Assembly (NCBI RefSeq): GCF_003610455.1
Contig: NZ_RAQK01000001.1
Location: 682,001 to 746,000 of the forward strand
Source of the DNA: Sulfitobacter guttiformis
GTDB taxonomy: Bacteria; Pseudomonadota; Alphaproteobacteria; Rhodobacterales; Rhodobacteraceae
Direction of reading: 5' to 3'
DNA: 64,000 bases
Below the pieces are notes generated by a model. The model ran no database searches and had not been told where the DNA came from. It was given only the letters and a program-made list of their open reading frames with translations. Below, one piece after another: positions 46,564-56,252 of the stretch; the first letter of the stretch is position 1; every line of letters starts with the position of its first letter. The position numbers and the translations under genes are program-made.

Positions 46564-47352
46564 TTAGCGATTGAGATGCATCCCGGCATCGACCAACAAC
46601 AGCTCACCCGTCACATGCCGTGATGCGTCAGACAGGAAAAAAAGAGCTGCATCCGCAATATCATCCGGTCCTGATGCAACACCCAATGCGCATTTAGCCT
46701 CGACAGCCTGAACCGTCTGCTCGAACGCGTCTTCATCCATCGCATCTTTGAACCAGCGCGTAGCGATAAAACCAGGGCAGATGGCGTTGACGCGAATGGC
46801 CGGAGCGAGGGCGCGCGCCAGCGATAGGGTCATTGTGTTCAATGCACCTTTGGTCGCCGCATAAGCAACGGAAGACCCGATCCCCTTGATGCCCGCGATG
46901 GAGGATGTGTTCAGGACGGTGCTGGCACGTTTTGTCGTTTCATGCGCCGCCACAAGAAGTGACTTGGTGGCTTGCAGCATCAAATAAGGGCCGACCACAT
47001 TGACTTCGTACGTGTCCATGAAATCAGCCTTTGATAGGGCGTCCAGATCGGAGTGATCGCGCGCATGGCGGGTAATTCCGGCGTTGTTGACTAAAATATC
47101 CAGACGCCCCCTTCGCGCTGCCGCTTCTGCCAATGCCTTGCAGCCCTCAGGATCAGCAACATTCGCCTTCACGACTTCGACTTGGGATCCGGCATCCCTG
47201 CACAGATCGGCAGCTTCTTCTGCTTCTTTAGACGAACGCGAGTAGTTGATGATTACATCTGCACCACGCTCTGCGAGTTTTACTGCGATCGAGCGGCCAA
47301 GGCCTGTGGCCGAACCGGTGACCAAGGCAATACGTCCATCGAGATCGGCCAT
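46564..47352 (-). CDS. SDR-family NAD(P)-dependent oxidoreductase
   Basis: This 262-aa classical short-chain dehydrogenase has the nucleotide motif VTGSATGLGRSIA (residues 12-24), the NNAG motif (LDILVNNAGIT), the catalytic serine in STVLNTSSIAG and the YxxxK motif AYAATKGAL. The C-terminus GELLLVDAGMHLN is typical. The substrate is unknown. It is 34 bp downstream of an Ldh-family dehydrogenase gene on the same strand, probably in one operon. Confidence 0.92.
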   Translation of the reverse strand: MADLDGRIALVTGSATGLGRSIAVKLAERGADVIINYSRSSKEAEEAADLCRDAGSQVEVVKANVADPEGCKALAEAAARRGRLDILVNNAGITRHARDHSDLDALSKADFMDTYEVNVVGPYLMLQATKSLLVAAHETTKRASTVLNTSSIAGIKGIGSSVAYAATKGALNTMTLSLARALAPAIRVNAICPGFIATRWFKDAMDEDAFEQTVQAVEAKCALGVASGPDDIADAALFFLSDASRHVTGELLLVDAGMHLNR

Positions 47353-47386
47353 TGCACATTCCTTCTTATAGTTGCGCCATCAATTA

Positions 47387-48460
47387 TTACTCATGATCCG
47401 TCAGCGCACCCATCTGTGCTAAAGGCACGTTCGCTTTGACTGCTGCTTGGGATAGTTGCGCCATTGTTCCCGCATCAAGGGGGATTCCGTTGGCACGTCG
47501 TGTTTGTGCGGTTTTTCGTTCAGGATCACCGGGGAATTGAACCGCGTCCACACCGGGTGCCGGTGGGGATGATTTGACCCACTGTGCATAGCGGTCCATG
47601 TCGACACCGAAGGCTTCAGCCATACCAAAAACATCAGGGTCGATCAGAATTGCCAACATATTGTTTGTGATGCTGGCGGGAATTTCGCGCTCCGGGAGGT
47701 AAGCCCCTCCTCCGCTGAACGATCCGCCCAGAATATCCCCCAGAAGCGCCAGCCCGAAGCCCTTGTGCTGGCCAAACGTTGTCAGGGACCCGCCCCTGTC
47801 ATCGAACATTACGGATGGGTCATTGGTTGGATTGCCTTTGGCATCGATCAACGCGCCGTCCGGCACCTCATTACCGCTCAGGTTCGCCACCCTCGCCTTC
47901 CCCATCGCAATTGTACTGGTGGCCATGTCCAACAAGAACATAGGGGTCTTTTCAGTCGCTGGAATTGCTGTGCAGTAGGGGTTTGTCACGAACCGCGCAT
48001 CACTACCGCCAAAGGGGGCAACAATAGGCCGCGGGGATTGCACATTTGCGTAAAGGATACAGATAAATCCTGCCTCCGCCGCCATTGCACCCCAATCTCC
48101 CAAACGCCCCAGATGAAAGCTGTTGCGCAGCGAGAGAACGGCAAAGTGATTGCTTTTTGCCCGCTCGATTGCATGGTTCATGGCCTGTTCGGCGACAATG
48201 TGGCCAAAGCCATACTGACCGTCCACCAGCAGAAATGGCCCCTTATCCTCGACAATTTTCGCGTCAGCATCCGGATGCAATTGCTGTGCCAGTATCCCGT
48301 CAACATAGGCGGGAATCATCCCCACGCCGTGGCTGTCGTGGCCGGTAAGGTTGGCATCAACGAGGCGTTTGGCAACTTTTTCGGCTTTCGCCACATTCCC
48401 GCTGGCCGCAGCGAGAATGGATTCAGCGATCTTGGTCAAGTCGTCGGCAGATATGTTCAT
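47387..48460 (-). CDS. Ldh-family (malate/L-lactate/ureidoglycolate-type) dehydrogenase
   Basis: This 357-aa oxidoreductase belongs to the MDH2/LDH2 family, unrelated to ordinary lactate dehydrogenases. Conserved parts are LVDANLTGHDSHGVGMIPAY (catalytic His), VDGQYGFGHIVAEQAMNHAI, LRNSFHLGRLGDWGAMAAEAG and GQHKGFGLALLGDILGGS. Family members reduce 2-keto acids, cyclic imino acids or oxidise ureidoglycolate. The nearby proline genes make a cyclic imine role possible but unproven. Confidence 0.9.
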   Translation of the reverse strand: MNISADDLTKIAESILAAASGNVAKAEKVAKRLVDANLTGHDSHGVGMIPAYVDGILAQQLHPDADAKIVEDKGPFLLVDGQYGFGHIVAEQAMNHAIERAKSNHFAVLSLRNSFHLGRLGDWGAMAAEAGFICILYANVQSPRPIVAPFGGSDARFVTNPYCTAIPATEKTPMFLLDMATSTIAMGKARVANLSGNEVPDGALIDAKGNPTNDPSVMFDDRGGSLTTFGQHKGFGLALLGDILGGSFSGGGAYLPEREIPASITNNMLAILIDPDVFGMAEAFGVDMDRYAQWVKSSPPAPGVDAVQFPGDPERKTAQTRRANGIPLDAGTMAQLSQAAVKANVPLAQMGALTDHE

Positions 48461-48749
48461 TCAGGTTATACTCCGTTCAACCATCCGCGGGCCGGCCCAC
48501 TCCCGGATGGTGGACTCGCGCTTTCATGGCGCCATTTCAGTACCCAGACCTGGGGGCCGTCAAGGTGCGTTTGCAAATAACGTGTTTTTGCAAAGTTAGA
48601 CGCCGCCGATGAACAGATCATGGAAGCCAGCATGGGAGAAGGCGCGTCCAATGCGCCTTTTCCCCCTGAAAAAGGTCTTTTCATCATGCAAGCAGCCTGC
48701 CTGACCTCCCCGCTACCACAAACGACGAGGCAGGACCGAATTGGTGTAT
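48461..48749. other. intergenic region between proB and the Ldh-family gene
   Basis: No gene is supported here. An inverted repeat CCTGCCT (48696-48702) / AGGCAGG (48728-48734) lies about 15-50 bp past the proB stop and might be a weak terminator on the minus strand; the loop is 25 nt and there is no T run. Confidence 0.3.
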
Positions 48750-49910
48750 TTACACAGGAATAACGATTTTCTGATCGTGCTCGGGCGCCTCGAGCGGAAG
48801 ATGATTTTCCTCCAGTACAAGGATATTTTCCGCACCAATGATATCACTTTTCGTCTTATAGCCGATGACATTCTCAACGGGCATATCCAAATGGCGTGCC
48901 AGCAGCATCGTCTCTTCTGACGAAAAATTTGTCAGGCCGCGCGCAATTTCCTCGCCAAGTTCGTTATAAACATGCAGCACATCGCCCTTCATGAAATCCC
49001 CCTGCAGCGAGATAATGTCCATCCGGCTGATGCCGCGCTTCTTTTTGACAACTTCTTCGGCAATTTCGTTTGATACGACAAGCGTACCACTGACTTGCAA
49101 GCGGTTGCTAAGCCAGACTTTCAGCGGCGACGCTGTCTCGCCCCGCACAAGACAGCGGGTGAACCGCCGCTCTTTATTGAGTACGGAAGATACGGGGCGT
49201 TCAATGATGCCCTCGGCGATGATCGTCTCGACGCCAGCATTCTGCGCCATGTTTGCCGCATGCATCTTGGTAAGCATGCCCCCGCTCCCCAATGCACTGA
49301 TACCGGTCGTTGATTCCAGATGCTCGCTGACGTCTTCGATTTCATGAATGAAAACTGCGTCCGGATCTGACGGGTCGCGGTCATAAAGACCCTCGACACT
49401 GGTCAGAATGATCAGTTCGTCCGCCTCTACCATTTGCGCCACTTTGGCTGACAAACGGTCATTGTCACCCACACGAAGGTCACGTGTGGCGATTGAGTCG
49501 TTCTCGTTGATGATTGGCATGATGTCGTTTTCGAACAATCTCAGCATGGTGTTTTTAATGTTCAGAAAACGGCGGCGCTCTTCCATATCTTCGACGGTCA
49601 CCAGCATCTGCGCCACCTCCAGATCGTACTCTGATGCGACCTGCCGGTAGGCGTTCATCAGCAGCGGCTGACCACATGCAGCGGCGGCCTGTTTGTCCAG
49701 AACACCCGCGTCTTCGGGCCGTTTTCCGACCATATTCAACCCCAGCGCAACCGAGCCGGACGAGGTCAAAATGATGTTATGGCCCTCACGTTGAAGCTGT
49801 GCGAGATCGCTCAGAAGACCGTTCATAAAAGCGTAGCGCAGGGTAAGGTTATCACTATTGGCAAGCAGGCTTGATCCGATTTTTACGACGATTTTTTTCT
49901 TCGTAGACAT
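48750..49910 (-). CDS. proB: glutamate 5-kinase
   Basis: ProB, 386 aa, phosphorylates glutamate in the first step of proline synthesis. The amino-acid kinase domain starts KKKIVVKIGSSLLANSDNL and contains ILTSSGSVALG and INENDSIATRDLRVGDNDRL. A PUA domain occupies the last 80-100 residues (EIARGLTNFSSEETMLLARH). I chose the ATG at 49910, preceded by GGAG; a much longer frame to 50312 runs over the divergent proC gene. It is not next to obgE, the usual neighbour in related bacteria. Confidence 0.95.
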   Translation of the reverse strand: MSTKKKIVVKIGSSLLANSDNLTLRYAFMNGLLSDLAQLQREGHNIILTSSGSVALGLNMVGKRPEDAGVLDKQAAAACGQPLLMNAYRQVASEYDLEVAQMLVTVEDMEERRRFLNIKNTMLRLFENDIMPIINENDSIATRDLRVGDNDRLSAKVAQMVEADELIILTSVEGLYDRDPSDPDAVFIHEIEDVSEHLESTTGISALGSGGMLTKMHAANMAQNAGVETIIAEGIIERPVSSVLNKERRFTRCLVRGETASPLKVWLSNRLQVSGTLVVSNEIAEEVVKKKRGISRMDIISLQGDFMKGDVLHVYNELGEEIARGLTNFSSEETMLLARHLDMPVENVIGYKTKSDIIGAENILVLEENHLPLEAPEHDQKIVIPV

Positions 49911-50183
49911 GTAATATCTCCGGTATATAATTGTTTTAAGAGGATAAATACTAACTGTTTGCGTCCTTGGATGCAGCCATATAGCAAGACCTCGTTCAGG
50001 TGTTAGCGCCACGTATAGCACGACCCCGGTGTGGGAATGCAAACAGGTTGCTGCAGTGCAGCGCGATTTATGCGGATTTGCTCCGTTTAGCGCGGATAGA
50101 AATTCACCGGTTGAACCAGCGCTTTGTTGAAAGGGTGCAGCACAAGTTGTGTAGAGGTTCGCCGAAGATAAAGGAGACCGAAA

Positions 50184-50963
50184 TTGAAGATACTTTTGAT
50201 CGGATGCGGCAAGATGGGCGGCGCGATGTTGCGCCAGTGGATCAACCACGACGGCAACGCATTTACAGTCGCCGATCCCGCGGCCACAGACCTGCCGGAA
50301 GGCATAACTCATGTCACAAAAGCGACATCCTTGCCGTCTGCAGAATTTGACGTCATCGTTATCGCTATCAAGCCGCAGATGATCGCTGACCTGCTTCCCG
50401 ATTACATTCCTGCGTTGAAACCGGGCGGCTGCTTCGTCTCGATCGCTGCAGGTTGCAGCATTGAGACATTAATCGGTATTGTAGGGAAGGCCGCGATTAT
50501 CCGCGTCATGCCCAATTTGGCTGCAATGGTTGGATTGGGGGTATCAGGGCTCTATGCGAATCCGGCGTGCACAAAACAACAGGTCTCAGACGTTACTGCC
50601 TTTATAGCCCAGACAGGCCGCTGCGTCCCCCTTGGCAGCGAGGACGAAATTGACCGGCTCACCGCTGTGAGTGGAAGCGGGCCGGGATATGTGTTCGAGA
50701 TTATGCGCAGCTATGTCGAAGCCGCCAAGCGCTTGGGTTTTGACGAGGAAACATCCCGCGCGCTTGTCTTCGATACGATAACGGGCACGGTTGAAACCGC
50801 CCGCCAGTCTGATGCGTCCCTCGAGGATCTTCGGAACTCGGTCACGAGCAAAAACGGCACGACGCAGGCCGGACTGGACGAGTTGCGACGTGACGGCAAA
50901 TTGGACGCGCTTCTGAATGACACCGTGCAGGCCGCATACCGACGCGCCGCAGAATTAAAATAA
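50184..50963 (+). CDS. proC: pyrroline-5-carboxylate reductase
   Basis: ProC, 259 aa, makes proline from pyrroline-5-carboxylate. The start is TTG at 50184, seven bases after AAGGAG. It must lie here, because the NADP motif [17 protein letters not shown] begins at residue 3. Other features are [33 protein letters not shown] and the C-terminal signature [20 protein letters not shown]. It is divergent from proB and lies 37 bp upstream of proA. Confidence 0.95.
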   Translation: MKILLIGCGKMGGAMLRQWINHDGNAFTVADPAATDLPEGITHVTKATSLPSAEFDVIVIAIKPQMIADLLPDYIPALKPGGCFVSIAAGCSIETLIGIVGKAAIIRVMPNLAAMVGLGVSGLYANPACTKQQVSDVTAFIAQTGRCVPLGSEDEIDRLTAVSGSGPGYVFEIMRSYVEAAKRLGFDEETSRALVFDTITGTVETARQSDASLEDLRNSVTSKNGTTQAGLDELRRDGKLDALLNDTVQAAYRRAAELK

Positions 50964-51000
50964 ATCCTGCGCTTTAGGCGCACCAGACAGGAGAGCCGAT

Positions 51001-52275
51001 ATGAATGATATGAGCAACGACACGAATAATATGGACGTAACAGCAATAGTAGCTGACCTTGGCCGCAGGGCAAAAGCTGCCGCGCAAAAGCTTGCCATGG
51101 CTACTGCGCAGCAGCGCAATCAAGCGTTGAAAGAGGCGGCAAAAGAACTGCGCCTCCGCACGCGCGAAATTCTGGCTGCAAACGCAATCGATCTGAGCAG
51201 CGTTAGCGGCAGGGATGACGCATTTATTGATCGCCTTACGCTGACAGAAAACCGCGTAGCTGCCATGGCGGATGCCGTCGATGCCATAGCAGATCAATCC
51301 GATCCCTTAGGGCGCATGCTTGCGAGTTTTGACCGGCCAAACGGCCTGAAAATCGACCGGGTAAGTGTCCCGATAGGTGTTATTGCGATGATTTACGAAT
51401 CGCGGCCAAATGTCGGCTCGGATGCGGGTGCGCTTTGCATAAAATCAGGTAACACTGTAATCCTGCGCGGCGGTTCTGAAAGCCTGCATTCCTCGCGTGA
51501 GATCGTTGCGTGTCTGGCCGCAGGACTGAAGGCGGCAGGTTTGCCCGAAGACGCCGTACAGCTTGTAGACACCAAAGACCGCGAGGCGGTTAAGCTCCTT
51601 TTACAAAGTACGGATACTGTCGATCTGGCAATTCCCCGAGGCGGACGGGGGCTGGTCTCGCTGGTACAAAAAGAGGCCCGCGTGCCGACATTGCTGCATC
51701 TGGATGGCAACAACCATAGCTACATCCATGAAAGCGCAGATTTTGAGAAAGCCGTGGGGATTGTCCAGAACGCAAAAATGCGCAGGACGGGGATCTGCGG
51801 AGCAACGGAATGTGTCGTCATCGACAGGGCAGTTGCAGCCAAAGTACTGCCACTTCTGGAAGACGCTCTGGGGGATTGTGAACTGCGCGGCGATGCAGAG
51901 GCACAAGATATTCTAGCGGGGATCACCCCTGCCACCGAGGAAGACTGGGACACGGAATATCTGAGCAACATTATCTCTGTGAAGATCGTCGCAGACCTGA
52001 GCGAGGCCATCGCATTTGTGCAGGACCATTCATCAGGGCACACAGACGCGATTATCTCCGAGGATAAGGCGGCTGCAAAACAATTCATGAGTGCCATCGA
52101 TTCAGCTGTCGTAATGCACAACGCTTCGACCCAGTTTTCGGATGGTGGCGAGTTCGGCATGGGAGCTGAAATTGGTATTGCGACAGGAAAGATGCACGCA
52201 CGCGGACCCGTCGGAGCAGAGCAACTGACAAGCTTTAAATATCTTGTATTTGGGGATGGTCAGCAACGACCATAG
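51001..52275 (+). CDS. proA: gamma-glutamyl phosphate reductase
   Basis: ProA, 424 aa, reduces glutamyl-5-phosphate to the semialdehyde. It is an aldehyde-dehydrogenase-fold enzyme with [57 protein letters not shown] and the active-site cysteine in [13 protein letters not shown]. The C-terminal [20 protein letters not shown] is diagnostic. It shares an operon with proC. Confidence 0.96.
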   Translation: MNDMSNDTNNMDVTAIVADLGRRAKAAAQKLAMATAQQRNQALKEAAKELRLRTREILAANAIDLSSVSGRDDAFIDRLTLTENRVAAMADAVDAIADQSDPLGRMLASFDRPNGLKIDRVSVPIGVIAMIYESRPNVGSDAGALCIKSGNTVILRGGSESLHSSREIVACLAAGLKAAGLPEDAVQLVDTKDREAVKLLLQSTDTVDLAIPRGGRGLVSLVQKEARVPTLLHLDGNNHSYIHESADFEKAVGIVQNAKMRRTGICGATECVVIDRAVAAKVLPLLEDALGDCELRGDAEAQDILAGITPATEEDWDTEYLSNIISVKIVADLSEAIAFVQDHSSGHTDAIISEDKAAAKQFMSAIDSAVVMHNASTQFSDGGEFGMGAEIGIATGKMHARGPVGAEQLTSFKYLVFGDGQQRP

Positions 52276-52833
52276 ACGCTGAGTTTACGCAACATGCCAT
52301 GTCTCCGCTGGAGCGGCCTTTTCGTACAGTCAGATGAGAACGCAGTTTAAAAGTCGGGGCAGCAACCCTCGCCCCGACCGCCCTGACTTGCGCCGCGATG
52401 CTCTTGCCTCTCACGAAGAGAAGTTTTTCATTCGCGGGAATACTTACCTTTTTGGCTATGCCCAACGTGTGTCATCGAAAACAGCATGAGCTCGTCTTTG
52501 AATTAATCGCGGCAGATTTCTTTTTGCCGTCGCCTCAACAGTAAATTCATATAGTTCCTCACAGCAGGCCAGATCACTTAACACCAAAAAGAGGCCCCGA
52601 TCAGTGGAACAGTTCCGGTTAAACCCCCAGCGATATCCAGACGTTTTCGTTGCCGAGGAATGTTCGCCCGAGCGTGCCAACCTGCATCACAGGTTCCGCG
52701 AAACTCGGTCCGCAAAAATCTGTGAGATGCCCCCCTTGAAAAGCGATCAGAGCGACCCCCATTTCAATCTACTGGCACAGGGTGCGCGTATCACATGCCC
52801 CCCTTGGCCTGCTATTACAGGACATCCAACATC
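52276..52833. other. intergenic region after proA
   Basis: This stretch of about 560 bp holds the hairpin at 52353-52378 and the probable promoter of the antiporter gene. Overlapping short frames on both strands (for example 52456-52680 minus and 52604-52954 plus) have no recognised domains and I do not call them. Confidence 0.45.
52353..52378 (+). terminator. inverted repeat, possible terminator of proC-proA
   Basis: A perfect 8-bp stem GTCGGGGC / GCCCCGAC with a 10-nt loop lies 77 bp past the proA stop. No T run follows, so a factor-dependent or processing role is possible. Confidence 0.45.
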
Positions 52834-53769
52834 GTGGATTATCTCCAACTTATTCTTGGCTTCGCCCTGCTGGTTGCAGGTGGCGAGGCATTGGTGCGCG
52901 GCGCAGTATCGGTCGCCTCAAAATTCGGGGTCTCCCCCCTCCTTATTGGCCTGACACTCGTCGGCTTCGGCACATCAACGCCGGAACTGGTTACAAGTTT
53001 GCAGGCGGCGTGGTCCGGCTTTCCCGGCATCGCTGTCGGTAATGTCGTCGGCTCCAACATCGCAAACGTCCTGCTTATCCTTGGCGCCGCTGCCTTGATC
53101 GCGCCGATAGCGATTGATCCTGTTGCATTCCGCCGCGATGGTACTGCCCTTGCGATCGCGACCGTGCTGGCCGTTGGCGTAATACTCTTCGGCGTTTTGG
53201 ATCGCTGGTTGGGTGCCGTTCTGCTGGGTGCGTTGATCGTCTATATCGGGATCGCCTACCGGACCGATGTCGCCTCGCCCGTGCAGGACGAGACACCTGA
53301 CACTCTCGCAAAGTCCGCCTCAGTGTGGCCTGCCCTCGGTCTAGCCTTCGGGGGGATCGCAATCACCGTGCTGGGCGCGCGCCTGACAGTTGATGCAGCG
53401 GTATCGCTCGCACTGGTGTGGGGGATGAGCGAGACAGTCGTCGGACTGACAGTTGTGGCAGTAGGCACGTCCCTGCCGGAACTGGTCACTTCTGTTATGG
53501 CCGCACTTCGACGCGAATCCGGATTGGCATTCGGCAACGTTATCGGATCGAATATCTATAATATCCTCGGGATCATGGGCGTTACCGCACTTGTACAACC
53601 CATTCCGATACCCCCCCAAATCGCCCAGTTCGACGTGTGGGTCATGGCCGCTACAACGGTTGTGCTGATCCTTGCGGTGATTGCATGGCGCCGGATCGGT
53701 CGGGCCACTGGGTTTGCTTTCGTCGCCGCCTATGCTGCCTACACTGGATGGCTGATAGCCGGAATATAA
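52834..53769 (+). CDS. calcium/sodium antiporter (CaCA family, YrbG-like)
   Basis: This protein of about 311 aa has ten hydrophobic helices and two inverted alpha-repeats: GLTLVGFGTSTPELVTSLQA with GNVVGSNIANVLLILG, and GLTVVAVGTSLPELVTSVMA with GNVIGSNIYNILGIMG. These carry the ion-binding acidic residues. It exchanges Na+ (or H+) for Ca2+. I prefer the GTG at 52834 (VDYLQLILGFALL), with AGGA upstream; an in-frame ATG at 52795 would add 13 residues that are not membrane-like. Confidence 0.92.
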   Translation: MDYLQLILGFALLVAGGEALVRGAVSVASKFGVSPLLIGLTLVGFGTSTPELVTSLQAAWSGFPGIAVGNVVGSNIANVLLILGAAALIAPIAIDPVAFRRDGTALAIATVLAVGVILFGVLDRWLGAVLLGALIVYIGIAYRTDVASPVQDETPDTLAKSASVWPALGLAFGGIAITVLGARLTVDAAVSLALVWGMSETVVGLTVVAVGTSLPELVTSVMAALRRESGLAFGNVIGSNIYNILGIMGVTALVQPIPIPPQIAQFDVWVMAATTVVLILAVIAWRRIGRATGFAFVAAYAAYTGWLIAGI

Positions 53770-53816
53770 GCGCCACGTCTTCAACTTTTTTCAAAATCAC
53801 ACTCAAGGAATGGCAT

Positions 53817-54278
53817 ATGCCCGAAGTGCGAAACACGATTATTGCGTTAGCACTTTCGGGCATTGTGCTGTTTGCCTGCGCCTTTGCCGGTATCGCGCAA
53901 ACAGAAGACAGCTCTGCAAACATCAAGGTAATGGGTAGCTGTGAGGACTGCCTGATCGACGGACAGGATTTCTCAGACCGTAAGCTGACGGGTCTTAAAC
54001 TCTCCTCAGCCCAAATCACCGATACACGCTTTGACCGCGCTGCGCTGAATATCGCGATTTTTGACGGAGCCACCCTAAGCCGCGTGAGCTTTGACGGCGC
54101 AGATCTGAAGGGCGTCAGTTTTGTTGGGACTCGCTTTGAGGATGTGACCTTCGAGGGCGCAGATCTGAGTGGTGCCGTGTTCGAGGGTGCAATTCTGATG
54201 CGCACGTCCCTTGATGGCGCACGTTTATGTAACACTCAGGTGCCTGATGACATTATGGATAAATCCGATTGTGAATAA
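53817..54278 (+). CDS. exported pentapeptide-repeat protein
   Basis: This 153-aa protein has a signal peptide (IIALALSGIVLFACAFAGIA) and, from about residue 45, pentapeptide repeats of the A(D/N)LxG kind: FDRAALNIAIFDGATLSRVS, then FDGADLKGVSFVGTRFED and FEGADLSGAVFEGAIL. These form a right-handed quadrilateral helix. A CxxC pair lies just before the repeats (GSCEDCLIDG) and another cysteine pair at the C-terminus may close the fold by disulfides. It is 47 bp downstream of the antiporter gene. Function is unknown. Confidence 0.85.
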   Translation: MPEVRNTIIALALSGIVLFACAFAGIAQTEDSSANIKVMGSCEDCLIDGQDFSDRKLTGLKLSSAQITDTRFDRAALNIAIFDGATLSRVSFDGADLKGVSFVGTRFEDVTFEGADLSGAVFEGAILMRTSLDGARLCNTQVPDDIMDKSDCE

Positions 54279-54280
54279 CG

Positions 54281-54904
54281 ATGCTTTCGCCTGAGCTCCC
54301 CGCATCATCCGGTCGTGTGGATATCAAGTTTTCGAATGTTCTGCGCCTGTTATTGACCGATCAAAGAGAGCGAATTTCGCTGAATGACATCATTCGTCTT
54401 CTGGGTGACCGTAGCTTTGTGCCGCTGCTCATTATCTTTGCGCTTCCAAACCTGTTTTTCTTCATTCCGGGCGGTTCAGTGATCACGGGCCCTCCCCTTA
54501 TCTTCATCTCGGGCCAGCTTGTACTAGGACGGCCCTCGGTCTGGTTGCCAGATATAATCGGGCTGCGCTCTGTCGATCATGCAGCTTTTGCGCGGATCGT
54601 CACGCGGGCGATACCATGGGTGGAATGGATGGAGCGACTGGCCCGCCCCCGCTACTGGATGCTACCGCCAAAAGCTGCCGATCTGACAATCGGGATCGCT
54701 GCTCTGGTTATGTCGGTCTTTATGTTTCTGCCGATACCCTTCGGGAATACCCTGCCTGCGCTCTCGGTTATCTTGCTGGCGCTAAGCCTGAGCGAGCGGG
54801 ACGGCCTATGGCTGTTGGCAGGTTTTGCAACCAGCCTCGCTTCCTTTGCGGTAGTCGCCGCCGTGTTTGCAGCTGGTGCTTTTGCAATGCTGAGCTTTTT
54901 TTAA
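54281..54904 (+). CDS. ExoD-family membrane protein
   Basis: This 207-aa protein resembles ExoD, needed for exopolysaccharide synthesis in rhizobia. It begins with a soluble segment (ISLNDIIRLLGDRSFVPLLI) and continues with FALPNLFFFIPGGSVITGPP, then four or more membrane helices including FLPIPFGNTLPALSVILLAL. Its role in export or modification of polysaccharides is inferred. It starts 2 bp after the pentapeptide gene, so the two are co-transcribed. Confidence 0.88.
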   Translation: MLSPELPASSGRVDIKFSNVLRLLLTDQRERISLNDIIRLLGDRSFVPLLIIFALPNLFFFIPGGSVITGPPLIFISGQLVLGRPSVWLPDIIGLRSVDHAAFARIVTRAIPWVEWMERLARPRYWMLPPKAADLTIGIAALVMSVFMFLPIPFGNTLPALSVILLALSLSERDGLWLLAGFATSLASFAVVAAVFAAGAFAMLSFF

Positions 54905-54908
54905 TGGG

Positions 54909-56186
54909 TTAACCGCGTTTGCCGATCAGCAACTTGTCGATCCGGCGCCCATCAAGGTCGACTACCTCGATGCGCCAGTTGTCTACCTCAATGGTTTCAC
55001 CCTCTTGCGGTAGCCTCCCGAAAAGCTCCAGCACAAAGCCCGCAGCGGTGTCATAATCGCGGCCCGCTCCTGGCTCTAGCGACAAAAGCTCGGCCAATTC
55101 GTCTACAGGCATCCACCCAGCTACAAGAAAAGACCCATCCGCCCGCGTTACGAACTTCGGGTCCTCTTCTGTCTCGTCAGGAAACTCTCCTGTGATAGCT
55201 TGCAATACGTCCATTGGCGTGATCACGCCCTGCAGGTGGCCGTATTCATCATAGACCAACAGCATATGAGCGGGGGCCGTCCGCAACAGATCAATCACCT
55301 CGGTGGCGGGAAGACCTTCACGCACCACAGGCGCCTCGCGCAACAAACCGCGCAATTCAAAATCCTGTCCAGCGAGTGCAGGAGCGAGAATATCGCGGGT
55401 CAGCAGAATACCGATAACGTTATCCTTTTCTCCCTCCCAGACAGGTAGGCGGGATCGGCTCGTATTGTGCAACACAGACATGAGCTCCGCGCTGCCGCAG
55501 GTCACGTCGATCATTTCCAGATCAAGCCGCGGCGTCATAAGGCCGCGTGCCGTACGGTCCGCCACCCGCATAACACCAGCGATCATACGGCCCTCGGCAG
55601 GCTTCATAGCACCAGTGCTTTCGGCCTCGGCGATGATCATGCGCACCTCCTCGTCGCTGACTCTGGCAACCTTGTTGGACGACTGGCCCAGAAGATACAT
55701 CACGGCCTGTCCCGATCGGGCAAGAACCCAGATGAGCGGCGAGGCGACTTGCGCAACCATGCTCATCATAGGAGCAACCCGCGCTGCGACGGCTTCGGGC
55801 GCTTTCAGCGCGATCTGCTTTGGCACCAACTCCCCCACGATCAGCGATAGATAGGTGATCAAAACTACCACTGTGCCAACGCCAAGCGGAAGTGCGATAT
55901 CCGCCGACATGCCCTGCGCAATCAGTTCTCCGGACAGGCGCGCACCCAGCGTCGCACCCGACACAGCCCCGTTCAGAACGCCCACCAGCGTGATGCCGAT
56001 TTGAACGCTGGATAAAAACCGGTTCGGATTGGCTGCCAGCGTTAATGCTGTTGCAGCACCCTTGCTGCCCTTGTTCACCAAAAGCTTAAGGCGGGCTGGG
56101 CGTGCAGTAACAATGGCGAGCTCGGACATCGCAAACAGACCGTTGAGCAATGTGAGCAAAATGACGATAAAAATTTCGAAATACAT
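54909..56186 (-). CDS. hemolysin family / CorC-HlyC-type membrane protein (CNNM-DUF21, CBS)
   Basis: This 425-aa protein has an N-terminal DUF21 membrane domain (residues 1-160; SELAIVTARPARLKLLVNKG and NPNRFLSSVQIGITLVGVLN). Two CBS domains follow at about 205-330 (GLMTPRLDLEMIDV, VYDEYGHLQGVITPMDVLQA). A C-terminal CorC/HlyC domain lies at 345-420 (TAAGFVLELFGRLPQEGETI). Such proteins are linked to Mg2+ or other cation efflux; haemolysis is not implied. It converges with exoD, 4 bp apart. Confidence 0.93.
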   Translation of the reverse strand: MYFEIFIVILLTLLNGLFAMSELAIVTARPARLKLLVNKGSKGAATALTLAANPNRFLSSVQIGITLVGVLNGAVSGATLGARLSGELIAQGMSADIALPLGVGTVVVLITYLSLIVGELVPKQIALKAPEAVAARVAPMMSMVAQVASPLIWVLARSGQAVMYLLGQSSNKVARVSDEEVRMIIAEAESTGAMKPAEGRMIAGVMRVADRTARGLMTPRLDLEMIDVTCGSAELMSVLHNTSRSRLPVWEGEKDNVIGILLTRDILAPALAGQDFELRGLLREAPVVREGLPATEVIDLLRTAPAHMLLVYDEYGHLQGVITPMDVLQAITGEFPDETEEDPKFVTRADGSFLVAGWMPVDELAELLSLEPGAGRDYDTAAGFVLELFGRLPQEGETIEVDNWRIEVVDLDGRRIDKLLIGKRG

Positions 56187-56252
56187 GATATTTTGTACTT
56201 ATTCCGGTAGATCGGCCCTTTTGATAACGGGCGAATTGAAAAAATTAATAGA

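Noticed and set aside
50184..50312. N-terminal extension of proB up to 50312
   Set aside because: The extension runs across the divergent proC start and the promoter region; the kinase domain starts at the ATG at 49910.
52604..52954. 116-codon plus-strand frame before the antiporter
   Set aside because: It overlaps the antiporter in another frame and has no domain or good ribosome-binding site.
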